Shown: positions 8,695-16,478 of the stretch, piece by piece
Layout: each line of letters begins with the position of its first letter
Position numbering within the stretch: the first letter of the stretch is position 1
Assembly (NCBI GenBank): GCA_017430675.1
Contig: JAFRMM010000047.1
Location: forward strand, 1 to 64,000
DNA length: 64,000 nucleotides
Direction of reading: 5' to 3'
Source of the DNA: Prevotella sp.
GTDB lineage: Bacteria > Bacteroidota > Bacteroidia > Bacteroidales > Bacteroidaceae
Notes under the pieces: model-generated
What the model saw: only the letters and a program-made list of their open reading frames with translations
Told to the model about the DNA's origin: nothing
The model's database searches: none
Made by a program: the position numbers and the translations under genes

Positions 8695-8723
8695 CAAAAT
8701 TAGTGAACTAACTGAAAAAACAA
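8695..8723 (-). promoter_or_regulatory. Promoter of the ompA-pagL-regulator operon
   Basis: TAATTTTG on the minus strand (8695-8702) with TTG (8721-8723) 18 bp upstream. It lies back to back with the promoter of the M1 peptidase gene, only 11 bp separating the two TTG boxes. Confidence 0.6.
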
Positions 8724-8734
8724 TGAAAAACTAC

Positions 8735-8764
8735 TTGTTATTAGAATTATTTTAATTAAATTTG
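8735..8764 (+). promoter_or_regulatory. Promoter of the M1 aminopeptidase gene
   Basis: TTG (8735-8737), 19 bp, then TAAATTTG (8757-8764), a full match to the Bacteroidetes consensus. The leader to the ATG at 8786 is about 15 nt. Confidence 0.65.
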
Positions 8765-8785
8765 CAGACAAAAACCAAAATAGAG

Positions 8786-11320
8786 ATGAAAAATATCAAA
8801 ATCTTACTCATGGTCGCACTGAGTATGATGGTTCTGAACACACATGCCCAGATGCTGTCAAAAGGCGTCTCCAAAGAACTCGCCGACCACAGAAAAGCAA
8901 ACATCAGTAACGTCATTTACGACTTGTCTTTCAACATCCCATCCGACCCTGGCAGGAAAGTCACAGGAAAAGCCGTCATCAGTTTTGAACTGAAAGTACG
9001 GGAGGACGTGGTCCTTGACTTCCAGGGAGAGTTCGATGGCGACTGCTTCTATTATTACGGCAAGAATATGAACAAGAGACGTGCCGTTCCTGCCACCTAC
9101 CAGAACGAGCATATCATCATCCCGGCAAAGGCCTTGAAGGAGGGGAAGAACAAGATAGAACTGAGTTTCACCTGTCTGGACAAGGCACTGAACCGTCATC
9201 AGGACTGTATGTACACCGTGTTCGAGCCAGATATGGCCAGGTCGGCTTTCCCCTGTTTCTGTCAGCCAGACCTGCGGGCGGTCTTCGTCACAACCCTCTC
9301 CGTCCCCTCAGGATGGAAGACGATGCATAGCGACAACAGTTGTCAGTTGCCCACCTACCTCTACTCCTTCGTCGCTGGTAACTTCAACGAGAAAACAGCC
9401 ATCCGCGACGGACGGACGATGCGAGCCCTCTATCTGGAGAACGATCCCGCCAAGGTGGCCCAAATCGACAAGGTGTTTGACGAGGCAGGTCAGGCTCTGA
9501 AATGGATGGAAGGCTACACGGGCATCGCCTATCCTTTCCAGGAATACGGACTGGTGATCCTGCCCAACTATCCCTTCGGTGGCATGGAGCATCCGGGAGC
9601 CATCCAACTCAACGACCGTCAGATCTTCTTAGAGAAGAACGCTACACAGGAAGATGAACTGGCCCGTGTGGAACTGATCGCCCACGAGACGGCTCACCTG
9701 TGGTTCGGTGGTCTGGTATCCCTGAAATGGTTCGATGACCTCTGGGCCAACGAGGTGCTTGCCAACTTCATGGCCTCGAAGATCACGCGCCGCCAGTACA
9801 ACCAGGTGGATCACGACCTGAACTTCCTCAAGACCTACCAGAACAAGGCCATCTTTACCGACCGCACGGAGGGGACACACCCCATCGCCCAGGAACTCAC
9901 GAACGTCAACCATGCCAGTCTGCTCTACGACAATATCATCTACGATAAGGGTCCGGTGATGATGCGCATGATGGAGGATGTCATGGGTGCACCCTCACTG
10001 CAGAACGGACTGCACAAATACCTGGTAGAACATCAGTTTGACAATGCCAGTTGGGATGACCTGATCACCACACTCGACAAAGAGGCTCCAAGTGCAGGTG
10101 TTCGTCAGTTCAGTGATATCTGGGCCAAGCAGAAGGGTCTGCCCACCATCAATACCAGTTACAAGGACGGCCAACTCGTCATCACACAGTCCGACCCCTT
10201 CAAGCACGGTGTCTTCTGGCCACAGAAGTTCCAGGTGAGGGCCATCTACGACTTAGGGAAGAGCCGCACGGTGACGGTCGATATGCAGAAGCCCACCATG
10301 ACCATCAAACTGCCAGGCAAACCCGACTATATCATCCCAAATGCCGACGGAAAGGGCTACGGACGGTTCACGCTCGACGAGAGTTACACCAAACTGATGC
10401 CCAAGCGCCTCATCACCACCCATAACGACCTGCATCGTTATGCCCTGCTGATGGCCATCCACGACAACTACCTGATGGGCAAGATCTCGCCCTCACACTT
10501 TAGCGAACTCTTCCGTATGATGGTCAAGGAGAAGAACCCGCTAGTTATGTCAACGGCCATCAACCACATGTTCAAGATCGTCCGCGACGTCACCCCCGAG
10601 CAGCGTGCGTCCCTGGAACTCTGCGTAATGGACCTGCTGAAAGAGAACAAGAGCAACGCCTGTCACCAATATGTCATCCGCAACATGGCCACCTGTGCCT
10701 CCTCGCCAGAGGTGCTGAAGCAGATGGAGAATATCTGGCGGTCGCACAACGACCCCCTGCTCAATGAGCACGACTATATGGAGATTGCCTACCGTCTGGC
10801 CATCATGCTCCCGCAACAGTCACAGGAGATCCTGAGCACCCAGCGGGCCCGTCTCCAGAACGAGGATCTGAAGAAAGAGTTCGACTTCGTGAGCCGCGCC
10901 TGCAATCCCAATGCCGAGGAGCGAACCAAGGTGTTCAACACCCTCTTGCATCCGGAGAACCGTCAGCAGGAACCATGGGTCTTCCATACCCTGAGACTTC
11001 TGAACTCCGATGTCTATGAGCCGCAGTGCAACAGTTATATCGAGCCCAGCCTGAAGTCGTTGGAGTACCTCCAGCAGACCAGCGATGTGTTCTTCACGGA
11101 GCACTGGATGAAGGCCCTGATGGTCGATCACAAGAGTGCTGAGGCCAGGCAGATCATCGAGAACTTCCTGAAGGCCAATCCCAACTATCCCGACAACCTG
11201 AAGAACAAGGTCCTGGAGGCTTCCTGGATCCTGATGAAACAGGTGCCCTACGTGGAGCCTGTCGCCTCGAAGACCACAAAGAAAACCACTTCCAAGAAAA
11301 CGACCACAAAGAAGAAATAA
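8786..11320 (+). CDS. M1 family zinc aminopeptidase
   Basis: The 844-residue secreted protein has a signal peptide (residues 1-21, ending NTHAQ). The exopeptidase motif is GGMEHPGA (about 269-276, in place of GAMEN). The zinc site is HETAH (residues 300-304) in VELIAHETAHLWFGGLVS, with the third ligand Glu in LWANEVLANF near 323. A long alpha-helical C-terminal domain follows, as in M1 proteins. The tail is a Lys/Thr-rich stretch (SKTTKKTTSKKTTTKKK), probably disordered. It releases N-terminal residues from peptides, here probably in the periplasm. The start at 8786 was chosen because it begins the signal peptide and follows a strong promoter; the earlier ATG at 8762 lies inside the -7 box. 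purL follows after 9 bp. Confidence 0.92.
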   Translation: MKNIKILLMVALSMMVLNTHAQMLSKGVSKELADHRKANISNVIYDLSFNIPSDPGRKVTGKAVISFELKVREDVVLDFQGEFDGDCFYYYGKNMNKRRAVPATYQNEHIIIPAKALKEGKNKIELSFTCLDKALNRHQDCMYTVFEPDMARSAFPCFCQPDLRAVFVTTLSVPSGWKTMHSDNSCQLPTYLYSFVAGNFNEKTAIRDGRTMRALYLENDPAKVAQIDKVFDEAGQALKWMEGYTGIAYPFQEYGLVILPNYPFGGMEHPGAIQLNDRQIFLEKNATQEDELARVELIAHETAHLWFGGLVSLKWFDDLWANEVLANFMASKITRRQYNQVDHDLNFLKTYQNKAIFTDRTEGTHPIAQELTNVNHASLLYDNIIYDKGPVMMRMMEDVMGAPSLQNGLHKYLVEHQFDNASWDDLITTLDKEAPSAGVRQFSDIWAKQKGLPTINTSYKDGQLVITQSDPFKHGVFWPQKFQVRAIYDLGKSRTVTVDMQKPTMTIKLPGKPDYIIPNADGKGYGRFTLDESYTKLMPKRLITTHNDLHRYALLMAIHDNYLMGKISPSHFSELFRMMVKEKNPLVMSTAINHMFKIVRDVTPEQRASLELCVMDLLKENKSNACHQYVIRNMATCASSPEVLKQMENIWRSHNDPLLNEHDYMEIAYRLAIMLPQQSQEILSTQRARLQNEDLKKEFDFVSRACNPNAEERTKVFNTLLHPENRQQEPWVFHTLRLLNSDVYEPQCNSYIEPSLKSLEYLQQTSDVFFTEHWMKALMVDHKSAEARQIIENFLKANPNYPDNLKNKVLEASWILMKQVPYVEPVASKTTKKTTSKKTTTKKK

Positions 11321-11329
11321 CAGAGAATT

Positions 11330-14300
11330 ATGATACGTTTCTTTCAGACGCCACAGACGGTCATCGCCACCGAGACAGACCACCAACTCAGCGAACAGGA
11401 GATCAAGGAACTTTGCTGGCTCTACGGCGAGGCCACCCTGCTGGATGCAGACCAACTCGACGGCTATTTTGTCGGCCCGCGCCGTGAGATGGTGACCCCA
11501 TGGTCCACGAATGCCGTAGAGATTACGCAGAATATGGGTATTAAGGGCATCAGCCGCATCGAGGAGTATATCCCCGTCGCCAGCAAGGACGCTGAATACG
11601 ACGAGATGCTGCAGCGCATGTACAATGGCCTGAACCAAGACATCTTCACCATCAATATCCAGCCAGAGCCCATCAAGTATGTGGATAACCTGGAGGAATA
11701 CAATGAGCAGGAGGGGCTTGCCCTCTCGCCCGAGGAGATTGAGTACCTGCACGGTCTGGAGAAGCAGAACGGCCGTCCGCTGACCGACTCCGAGATCTTC
11801 GGCTTCGCCCAGATCAACTCCGAGCACTGCCGTCATAAGATCTTCGGCGGCACGTTCATCATCAATGGCCAGGAGATGGAGAGTTCGCTCTTCGCGATGA
11901 TCAAGAAGACCACGCAGGAGAACCCCAACAAGATCCTCTCCGCTTATAAAGATAACGTCGCCTTTGCACAGGGACCTATCGTGGAGCAGTTTGCCCCGAA
12001 GGACCAGAGCACCAGTGACTGGTTCCAGGTGAAGGACATCGAGAGCGTCATCTCCCTGAAGGCTGAGACGCATAATTTCCCCACCACAGTGGAGCCGTTC
12101 AACGGTGCCGCTACGGGTACGGGCGGTGAGATACGCGACCGTATGGGCGGTGGCGTCGGTTCCTGGCCCATCGCCGGTACCGCTGTCTATATGACGGCCT
12201 ATCCCCGTCTGCACAATGACGAGGGGACTGCCCGCGATTGGGAAGACATCCTGCCCGTTCGCCAATGGCTGCACCAGACACCCCAGCAGATCCTGACCAA
12301 AGCCTCCAACGGTGCCTCTGACTTTGGTAATAAGTTCGGCCAGCCGCTAATCTGCGGTTCTGTGCTGACTTTTGAGCATCAGGAAGGCCAGGAGAAATAT
12401 GCTTATGACAAGGTCATCATGCTGGCAGGCGGCGTGGGCTACGGCACCAAGCGCGACTGTCTGAAGAAGGAGCCCCAGAAGGGCAACAAGGTGGTGGTAG
12501 TAGGTGGTGACAATTATCGCATCGGCCTGGGTGGCGGCTCCGTGTCATCCGTTGATACGGGCCGTTATAGCAATGGCATCGAACTGAACGCCGTGCAGCG
12601 TGCTAACCCCGAGATGCAGAAGCGTGCCTACAACCTGGTGCGTGCTCTCTGCGAGGAGGATGTGAACCCCGTTGTGTCTATCCACGACCACGGTTCGGCA
12701 GGTCACCTGAACTGCCTATCGGAACTCGTTGAGGAGTGCGGTGGTGAGATCGACATGACCAAACTGCCTATCGGCGACAAGACGCTCTCCTCGAAGGAGA
12801 TCATTGCCAACGAGAGTCAGGAACGCATGGGACTGCTCATCGACGAGAAGCATATCGAGCATGTGCGTAGGATTGCCGAGCGTGAGCGTGCCCCGTTGTA
12901 CGTCGTCGGTGAGACCACGGGTGATGCCCACTTCTCGTTCAGGCAGGGTGACGGTGTGAAGCCCTTCGACCTCGATGTCGCTCAGATGTTCGGTCACTCG
13001 CCGAAGACCATCATGAAGGATAACACCGTAGAGCGTCACTATGCTGATGTGACCTACACTCAGGATAAGATTGACGAATATCTCAACCGCGTGCTCCAGT
13101 TGGAGGCCGTCGCCTGTAAGGACTGGTTGACCAACAAGGTCGATCGCTCCGTGACGGGAAAGATCGCCCGTCAGCAGTGCCAGGGTGAGATCCAGTTGCC
13201 GCTGAGCGACTGTGGTGTCGTGGCCCTCGACTACCGCGGCGTGAAGGGTATCGCCACTGCCTTAGGGCATGCCCCTCAGGCTGGTCTGGCCGATCCCGCC
13301 GCTGGCTCCGTGCTCTCCGTGGCCGAGGCGCTGACGAACATCGTTTGGGCACCACTGGCTGAGGGTATGGACAGCATATCACTCTCAGCCAACTGGATGT
13401 GGCCCTGCCGCTCTCAGGAAGGTGAGGATGCCCGCCTCTATGCTGGCGTGAAGGCCCTCAGCGATTTCTGCTGCGACCTGCACATCAACGTGCCGACAGG
13501 CAAGGACTCGCTATCACTCTCCCAGCAGTATCCCAACGGTGAGAAGATTATCTCCCCCGGAACGGTCATCGTCTCGGCTGGCGGTGAGGTCTCTGATATT
13601 AAGAAGGTGGTCTCTCCTGTACTCGTCAATGATAAGAACGCCTCACTCTACCATATCGACTTCAGTTTCGACGAACAGCACCTTGGCGGCTCTGCCTTCG
13701 CCCAGAGTCTAGGCAAGGTGGGCGACGACGTGCCGACGGTGAAGAATCCCGAGTATTTTGCTGATGCCTTTATGGCTGTACAGCAGATGATCGAGAAGGG
13801 TTGGATCATGGCTGGACACGATATATCGGCCGGTGGTCTGATCACCACTCTGCTTGAGATGTGCTTCGCCAACACTAAGGGTGGCATGCACATCAACCTG
13901 CACAACATCTGCACTGATGGAGACATCGTGAAGACACTCTTCGCCGAGAACCCCGGCGTGGTCATCGAGGTGAGCGATCAGTATAAGCAGGACTTCAAGG
14001 ACTTCATGGAGGAGCAGGGCGTGGGCTTCGCCAAGATTGGTTATCCCGTGCCTGATAGCCGCGAGATCGTCATCAAGGCAGGCGACGAGGAAAAGACTTT
14101 CGACATCGATGCCCTGCGCGATGTCTGGTATAAGACCTCTTATCTGCTCGACCGCAAGCAGAGTTTCCACGGCAAGGCCAAGGAGCGCTTCGAGAACTAC
14201 AAGCACCAGCCTCTGGAGATGAAGTTCAATCGCGACTTCACGGGCACGCTCGCACAATACGGCCTCAACCCTGCTCACCCTAACAGCCCGGACAATCCCA

Positions 14301-15037
14301 AAGCCGCCATCATCCGCGAGAAGGGAACCAACGGTGAGCGTGAGATGGCCTATATGCTCTACCTCGCCGGCTTCGACGTGAAGGATGTCATGATGACAGA
14401 CCTGATCACTGGTCGCGAGACCCTCGAAGACATCAACCTGATTGTGTTCTGCGGCGGCTTCTCCAACTCTGACGTCCTTGGCTCTGCGAAGGGCTGGGCC
14501 GGTGCCTTCCTCTTCAACCCCAAGGCCAAGGAAGCCCTCGATAAGTTCTATGCCCGCGAGGACACCCTCTCACTGGGCATCTGTAACGGTTGCCAGTTGA
14601 TGGTGGAACTCGGTCTCACAGGTGCAAAGGGTGCCAAGATGCTGCACAACGACTCGCATAAGTTCGAGAGTGAGTTCATCTCCCTCAGCATCCCGCAGAA
14701 CAATAGCGTGATGTTCGGTAGCCTGAGCGGCAACAAACTCGGCCTGTGGGTGGCCCACGGTGAAGGTAAGTTCTCGTTGCCCGAAGCAGAGAGCAGTTAT
14801 AACGTGATTGCCAAGTACAACTACCACGGCTATCCCGCCAACCCCAATGGCTCCGACTACGACGTGGCAGGCATCTGCTCCGCCGATGGCCGTCATCTCT
14901 GCATGATGCCTCACCTAGAGCGTGCCTTCTTCCCCTGGCAGTGTGCGTGGTATCCTGCTGACCGCAGGAACGACGAGGTGACGCCGTGGATCGAGGCCTT
15001 CGTGAACGCAAGAAAGTGGGTGGAGGCACATGAATAA
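11330..15037 (+). CDS. purL: Phosphoribosylformylglycinamidine synthase (large, single-chain type)
   Basis: The 1235-residue cytoplasmic enzyme converts FGAR, glutamine and ATP to FGAM in step 4 of purine synthesis. Recognisable blocks are the N-terminal FGAR-AT domain; FAQINSEHCRHKIFGG and LKAETHNFPTTVEPFNGAAT (synthase active site); a second synthase half (AGHDISAGGLITTLLEMCFA); and a C-terminal class-I glutaminase (LIVFCGGFSNSDVLGSAKGW, then SLGICNGCQL with the nucleophile Cys near residue 1084). The length matches the single-chain E. coli-type enzyme. The gene follows the peptidase by 9 bp and its stop overlaps the chromate transporter start by 8 bp, so the four genes may be cotranscribed although unrelated in function. 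Confidence 0.97.
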   Translation: MIRFFQTPQTVIATETDHQLSEQEIKELCWLYGEATLLDADQLDGYFVGPRREMVTPWSTNAVEITQNMGIKGISRIEEYIPVASKDAEYDEMLQRMYNGLNQDIFTINIQPEPIKYVDNLEEYNEQEGLALSPEEIEYLHGLEKQNGRPLTDSEIFGFAQINSEHCRHKIFGGTFIINGQEMESSLFAMIKKTTQENPNKILSAYKDNVAFAQGPIVEQFAPKDQSTSDWFQVKDIESVISLKAETHNFPTTVEPFNGAATGTGGEIRDRMGGGVGSWPIAGTAVYMTAYPRLHNDEGTARDWEDILPVRQWLHQTPQQILTKASNGASDFGNKFGQPLICGSVLTFEHQEGQEKYAYDKVIMLAGGVGYGTKRDCLKKEPQKGNKVVVVGGDNYRIGLGGGSVSSVDTGRYSNGIELNAVQRANPEMQKRAYNLVRALCEEDVNPVVSIHDHGSAGHLNCLSELVEECGGEIDMTKLPIGDKTLSSKEIIANESQERMGLLIDEKHIEHVRRIAERERAPLYVVGETTGDAHFSFRQGDGVKPFDLDVAQMFGHSPKTIMKDNTVERHYADVTYTQDKIDEYLNRVLQLEAVACKDWLTNKVDRSVTGKIARQQCQGEIQLPLSDCGVVALDYRGVKGIATALGHAPQAGLADPAAGSVLSVAEALTNIVWAPLAEGMDSISLSANWMWPCRSQEGEDARLYAGVKALSDFCCDLHINVPTGKDSLSLSQQYPNGEKIISPGTVIVSAGGEVSDIKKVVSPVLVNDKNASLYHIDFSFDEQHLGGSAFAQSLGKVGDDVPTVKNPEYFADAFMAVQQMIEKGWIMAGHDISAGGLITTLLEMCFANTKGGMHINLHNICTDGDIVKTLFAENPGVVIEVSDQYKQDFKDFMEEQGVGFAKIGYPVPDSREIVIKAGDEEKTFDIDALRDVWYKTSYLLDRKQSFHGKAKERFENYKHQPLEMKFNRDFTGTLAQYGLNPAHPNSPDNPKAAIIREKGTNGEREMAYMLYLAGFDVKDVMMTDLITGRETLEDINLIVFCGGFSNSDVLGSAKGWAGAFLFNPKAKEALDKFYAREDTLSLGICNGCQLMVELGLTGAKGAKMLHNDSHKFESEFISLSIPQNNSVMFGSLSGNKLGLWVAHGEGKFSLPEAESSYNVIAKYNYHGYPANPNGSDYDVAGICSADGRHLCMMPHLERAFFPWQCAWYPADRRNDEVTPWIEAFVNARKWVEAHE

Positions 15038-15587
15038 CATCTATTGGGATTCATTTACCACCTTCTTCAAGATCGGCATATTCACCCTCGGTGGTGGATA
15101 TGCCATGATTCCCTTGATAGAGGAAGAGGTGGTCAACAGGAAACAGTGGGTGGCGAAGGACGAGATGCTCGACCTGATCGCCATCGCCCAGAGTTGTCCG
15201 GGTGTCTTTGCCATCAACATCGCCACGTTCATCGGCTATAAACTCAGGAAGACGCGCGGTGCCATCTTCACGACCCTTGGCACGGCCCTCCCCTCGTTCC
15301 TCATCATTCTGGCTATTGCCATGTTCTTCAGCCAGTTCAAGGACAATCCCTATGTGGCTGCCATCTTCCGGGGCATCCGCCCTGCCGTGGTGGCACTGAT
15401 CGCCGTACCGACGTTCCGTCTGGGCCAGCGCGCCAGACTCAACTGGTACACCATCTGGATCCCCGTCGTCTGCGCCCTCGCTATCTGGGCCCTCGGCGTT
15501 TCACCTATTTATATTATTATAATAGCAGGTATAGCGGGATATGTATGGGGGAAGATAGAAGTTAAAGGGAAGTTAAAGGGAGGTTAA
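15030..15587 (+). CDS. Chromate transporter, half-size subunit 1
   Basis: This 185-residue membrane protein contains one CHR domain, with the family signature FFKIGIFTLGGGYAMIPLIE near the N-terminus, SCPGVFAINIATFIG, and RGIRPAVVALIAV followed by further membrane spans. Half-size ChrA proteins work as heterodimers encoded by adjacent genes, and the second half follows after 8 bp. The start overlaps the end of purL (ATGAATAA). The last 30 bp hold a tandem 11-bp repeat (GAAGTTAAAGG type, three copies) that encodes the KLKGG tail and runs into the next leader. Transport of chromate itself is a family annotation; the natural substrate may differ. Confidence 0.88.
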   Translation: MNNIYWDSFTTFFKIGIFTLGGGYAMIPLIEEEVVNRKQWVAKDEMLDLIAIAQSCPGVFAINIATFIGYKLRKTRGAIFTTLGTALPSFLIILAIAMFFSQFKDNPYVAAIFRGIRPAVVALIAVPTFRLGQRARLNWYTIWIPVVCALAIWALGVSPIYIIIIAGIAGYVWGKIEVKGKLKGG

Positions 15588-15595
15588 AGGGACAA

Positions 15596-16171
15596 ATGAT
15601 TTTTCTTAGTCTGTTCTATACATTCTTTATGATAGGTCTGTTTGGCTTTGGCGGGGGATACGGCATGCTCTCGCTCATCCAGCACGAGACGGTAGAGAGT
15701 CACCACTGGCTCTCGACGGCCGAGTTCACGGACATCGTCGCCATCTCGCAGATGACACCCGGACCCATCGGCATCAACAGTGCCACCTATTGCGGCTATA
15801 CGGCCATCCACAATGCGGGCTACAGTCACCTGATGGCCGTCCTCGGCTCCGCCACCGCCACCTTCGCCCTGGTACTGCCCTCGCTCGTCCTGATGATACT
15901 GATCAGCAGGATGTTCATGAAGTATATGAACACCCCACTGGTACAATCCGTCTTCACTGGTCTGCGCCCTGCCGTCGTCGGCCTTCTCGCCGCAGCCACA
16001 CTCCTGCTCTGCAACAAGGAGAATTTCTCCACGCCGACGGAGAATCCCTGGCAGTTCTTCATCAGTTGCGCCCTGCTCGCCGCCACCGCCTTCGGCACGG
16101 GCTACCTGAAGATCAACCCCATCCGCATGATCTGCTATGCGGGCTTCGCCGGACTTCTGCTACTCTATTAA
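15596..16171 (+). CDS. Chromate transporter, half-size subunit 2
   Basis: The 191-residue membrane protein is the second CHR half, with FFMIGLFGFGGGYGMLSLIQ, ISQMTPGPIGINSATYCGY and FTGLRPAVVGLLAAATLLL as the counterparts of the blocks in subunit 1. Together the two make an inverted-topology pair of about six spans each. It begins 8 bp after the first subunit stop, so the pair is cotranscribed. Downstream lies a non-coding gap of about 300 bp with two hairpins, the second of which can end this transcript. Confidence 0.88.
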   Translation: MIFLSLFYTFFMIGLFGFGGGYGMLSLIQHETVESHHWLSTAEFTDIVAISQMTPGPIGINSATYCGYTAIHNAGYSHLMAVLGSATATFALVLPSLVLMILISRMFMKYMNTPLVQSVFTGLRPAVVGLLAAATLLLCNKENFSTPTENPWQFFISCALLAATAFGTGYLKINPIRMICYAGFAGLLLLY

Positions 16172-16218
16172 ACAGGATGATGGCCTGTCTGAGACATGCT
16201 GTAGTCTGTCACAAACAT

Positions 16219-16273
16219 ACGGAGGCACTATAGGTAATTATAGTGCCTCCGTTTGCTGCTATAGTGACTCCGT
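16219..16273 (+). repeat. Perfect 14-bp inverted repeat plus a third degenerate copy
   Basis: Left arm ACGGAGGCACTATA (16219-16232), 6-nt loop, right arm TATAGTGCCTCCGT (16239-16252), a perfect hairpin. A further copy TATAGTGACTCCGT (16260-16273, one mismatch) follows directly. No T-run follows the hairpin, so it is not a normal terminator. The words TACGGAG(N)CA recur at 45910 and in the VapE gene repeats. Confidence 0.8.
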
Positions 16274-16356
16274 ATGGATGAATTCTCCAGAGAATCGGAT
16301 GTTCTGATGCGCGCGTACATACACGCAGGTATATAGTTGTCTTATCGACTTTTTAT

Positions 16357-16433
16357 CCCGCACTTCCCGCACTTCCCACACCCAGGACAAAACCAGTTAG
16401 GTGTAAGAAGTGCGGGAAGTGCGGGTTGTTTTT
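16357..16433 (+). terminator. Long hairpin of tandem 9-mers followed by T-run
   Basis: Arm CCCGCACTTCCCGCACTTC (16357-16375) pairs perfectly with 16407-16425. The 31-nt loop holds an inner ACACC/GGTGT stem, and the right arm is followed by TTGTTTTT. Each arm is two copies of a 9-bp unit. It can terminate the plus-strand purL-chr transcript. The rest of the gap 16172-16478 shows nothing else apart from the repeat at 16219 and a short hairpin next to the GH43 stop codon. Confidence 0.65.
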
Positions 16434-16478
16434 GGCATAACATAACTACCGCGTGCGTGAAGGCTTATTCCAAGCCTT

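Noticed and set aside
10820..12274. 484-codon antisense open frame over the peptidase/purL junction
   Set aside because: Crosses two certain genes and shows low-complexity Leu/Val/Gly composition typical of shadow frames.
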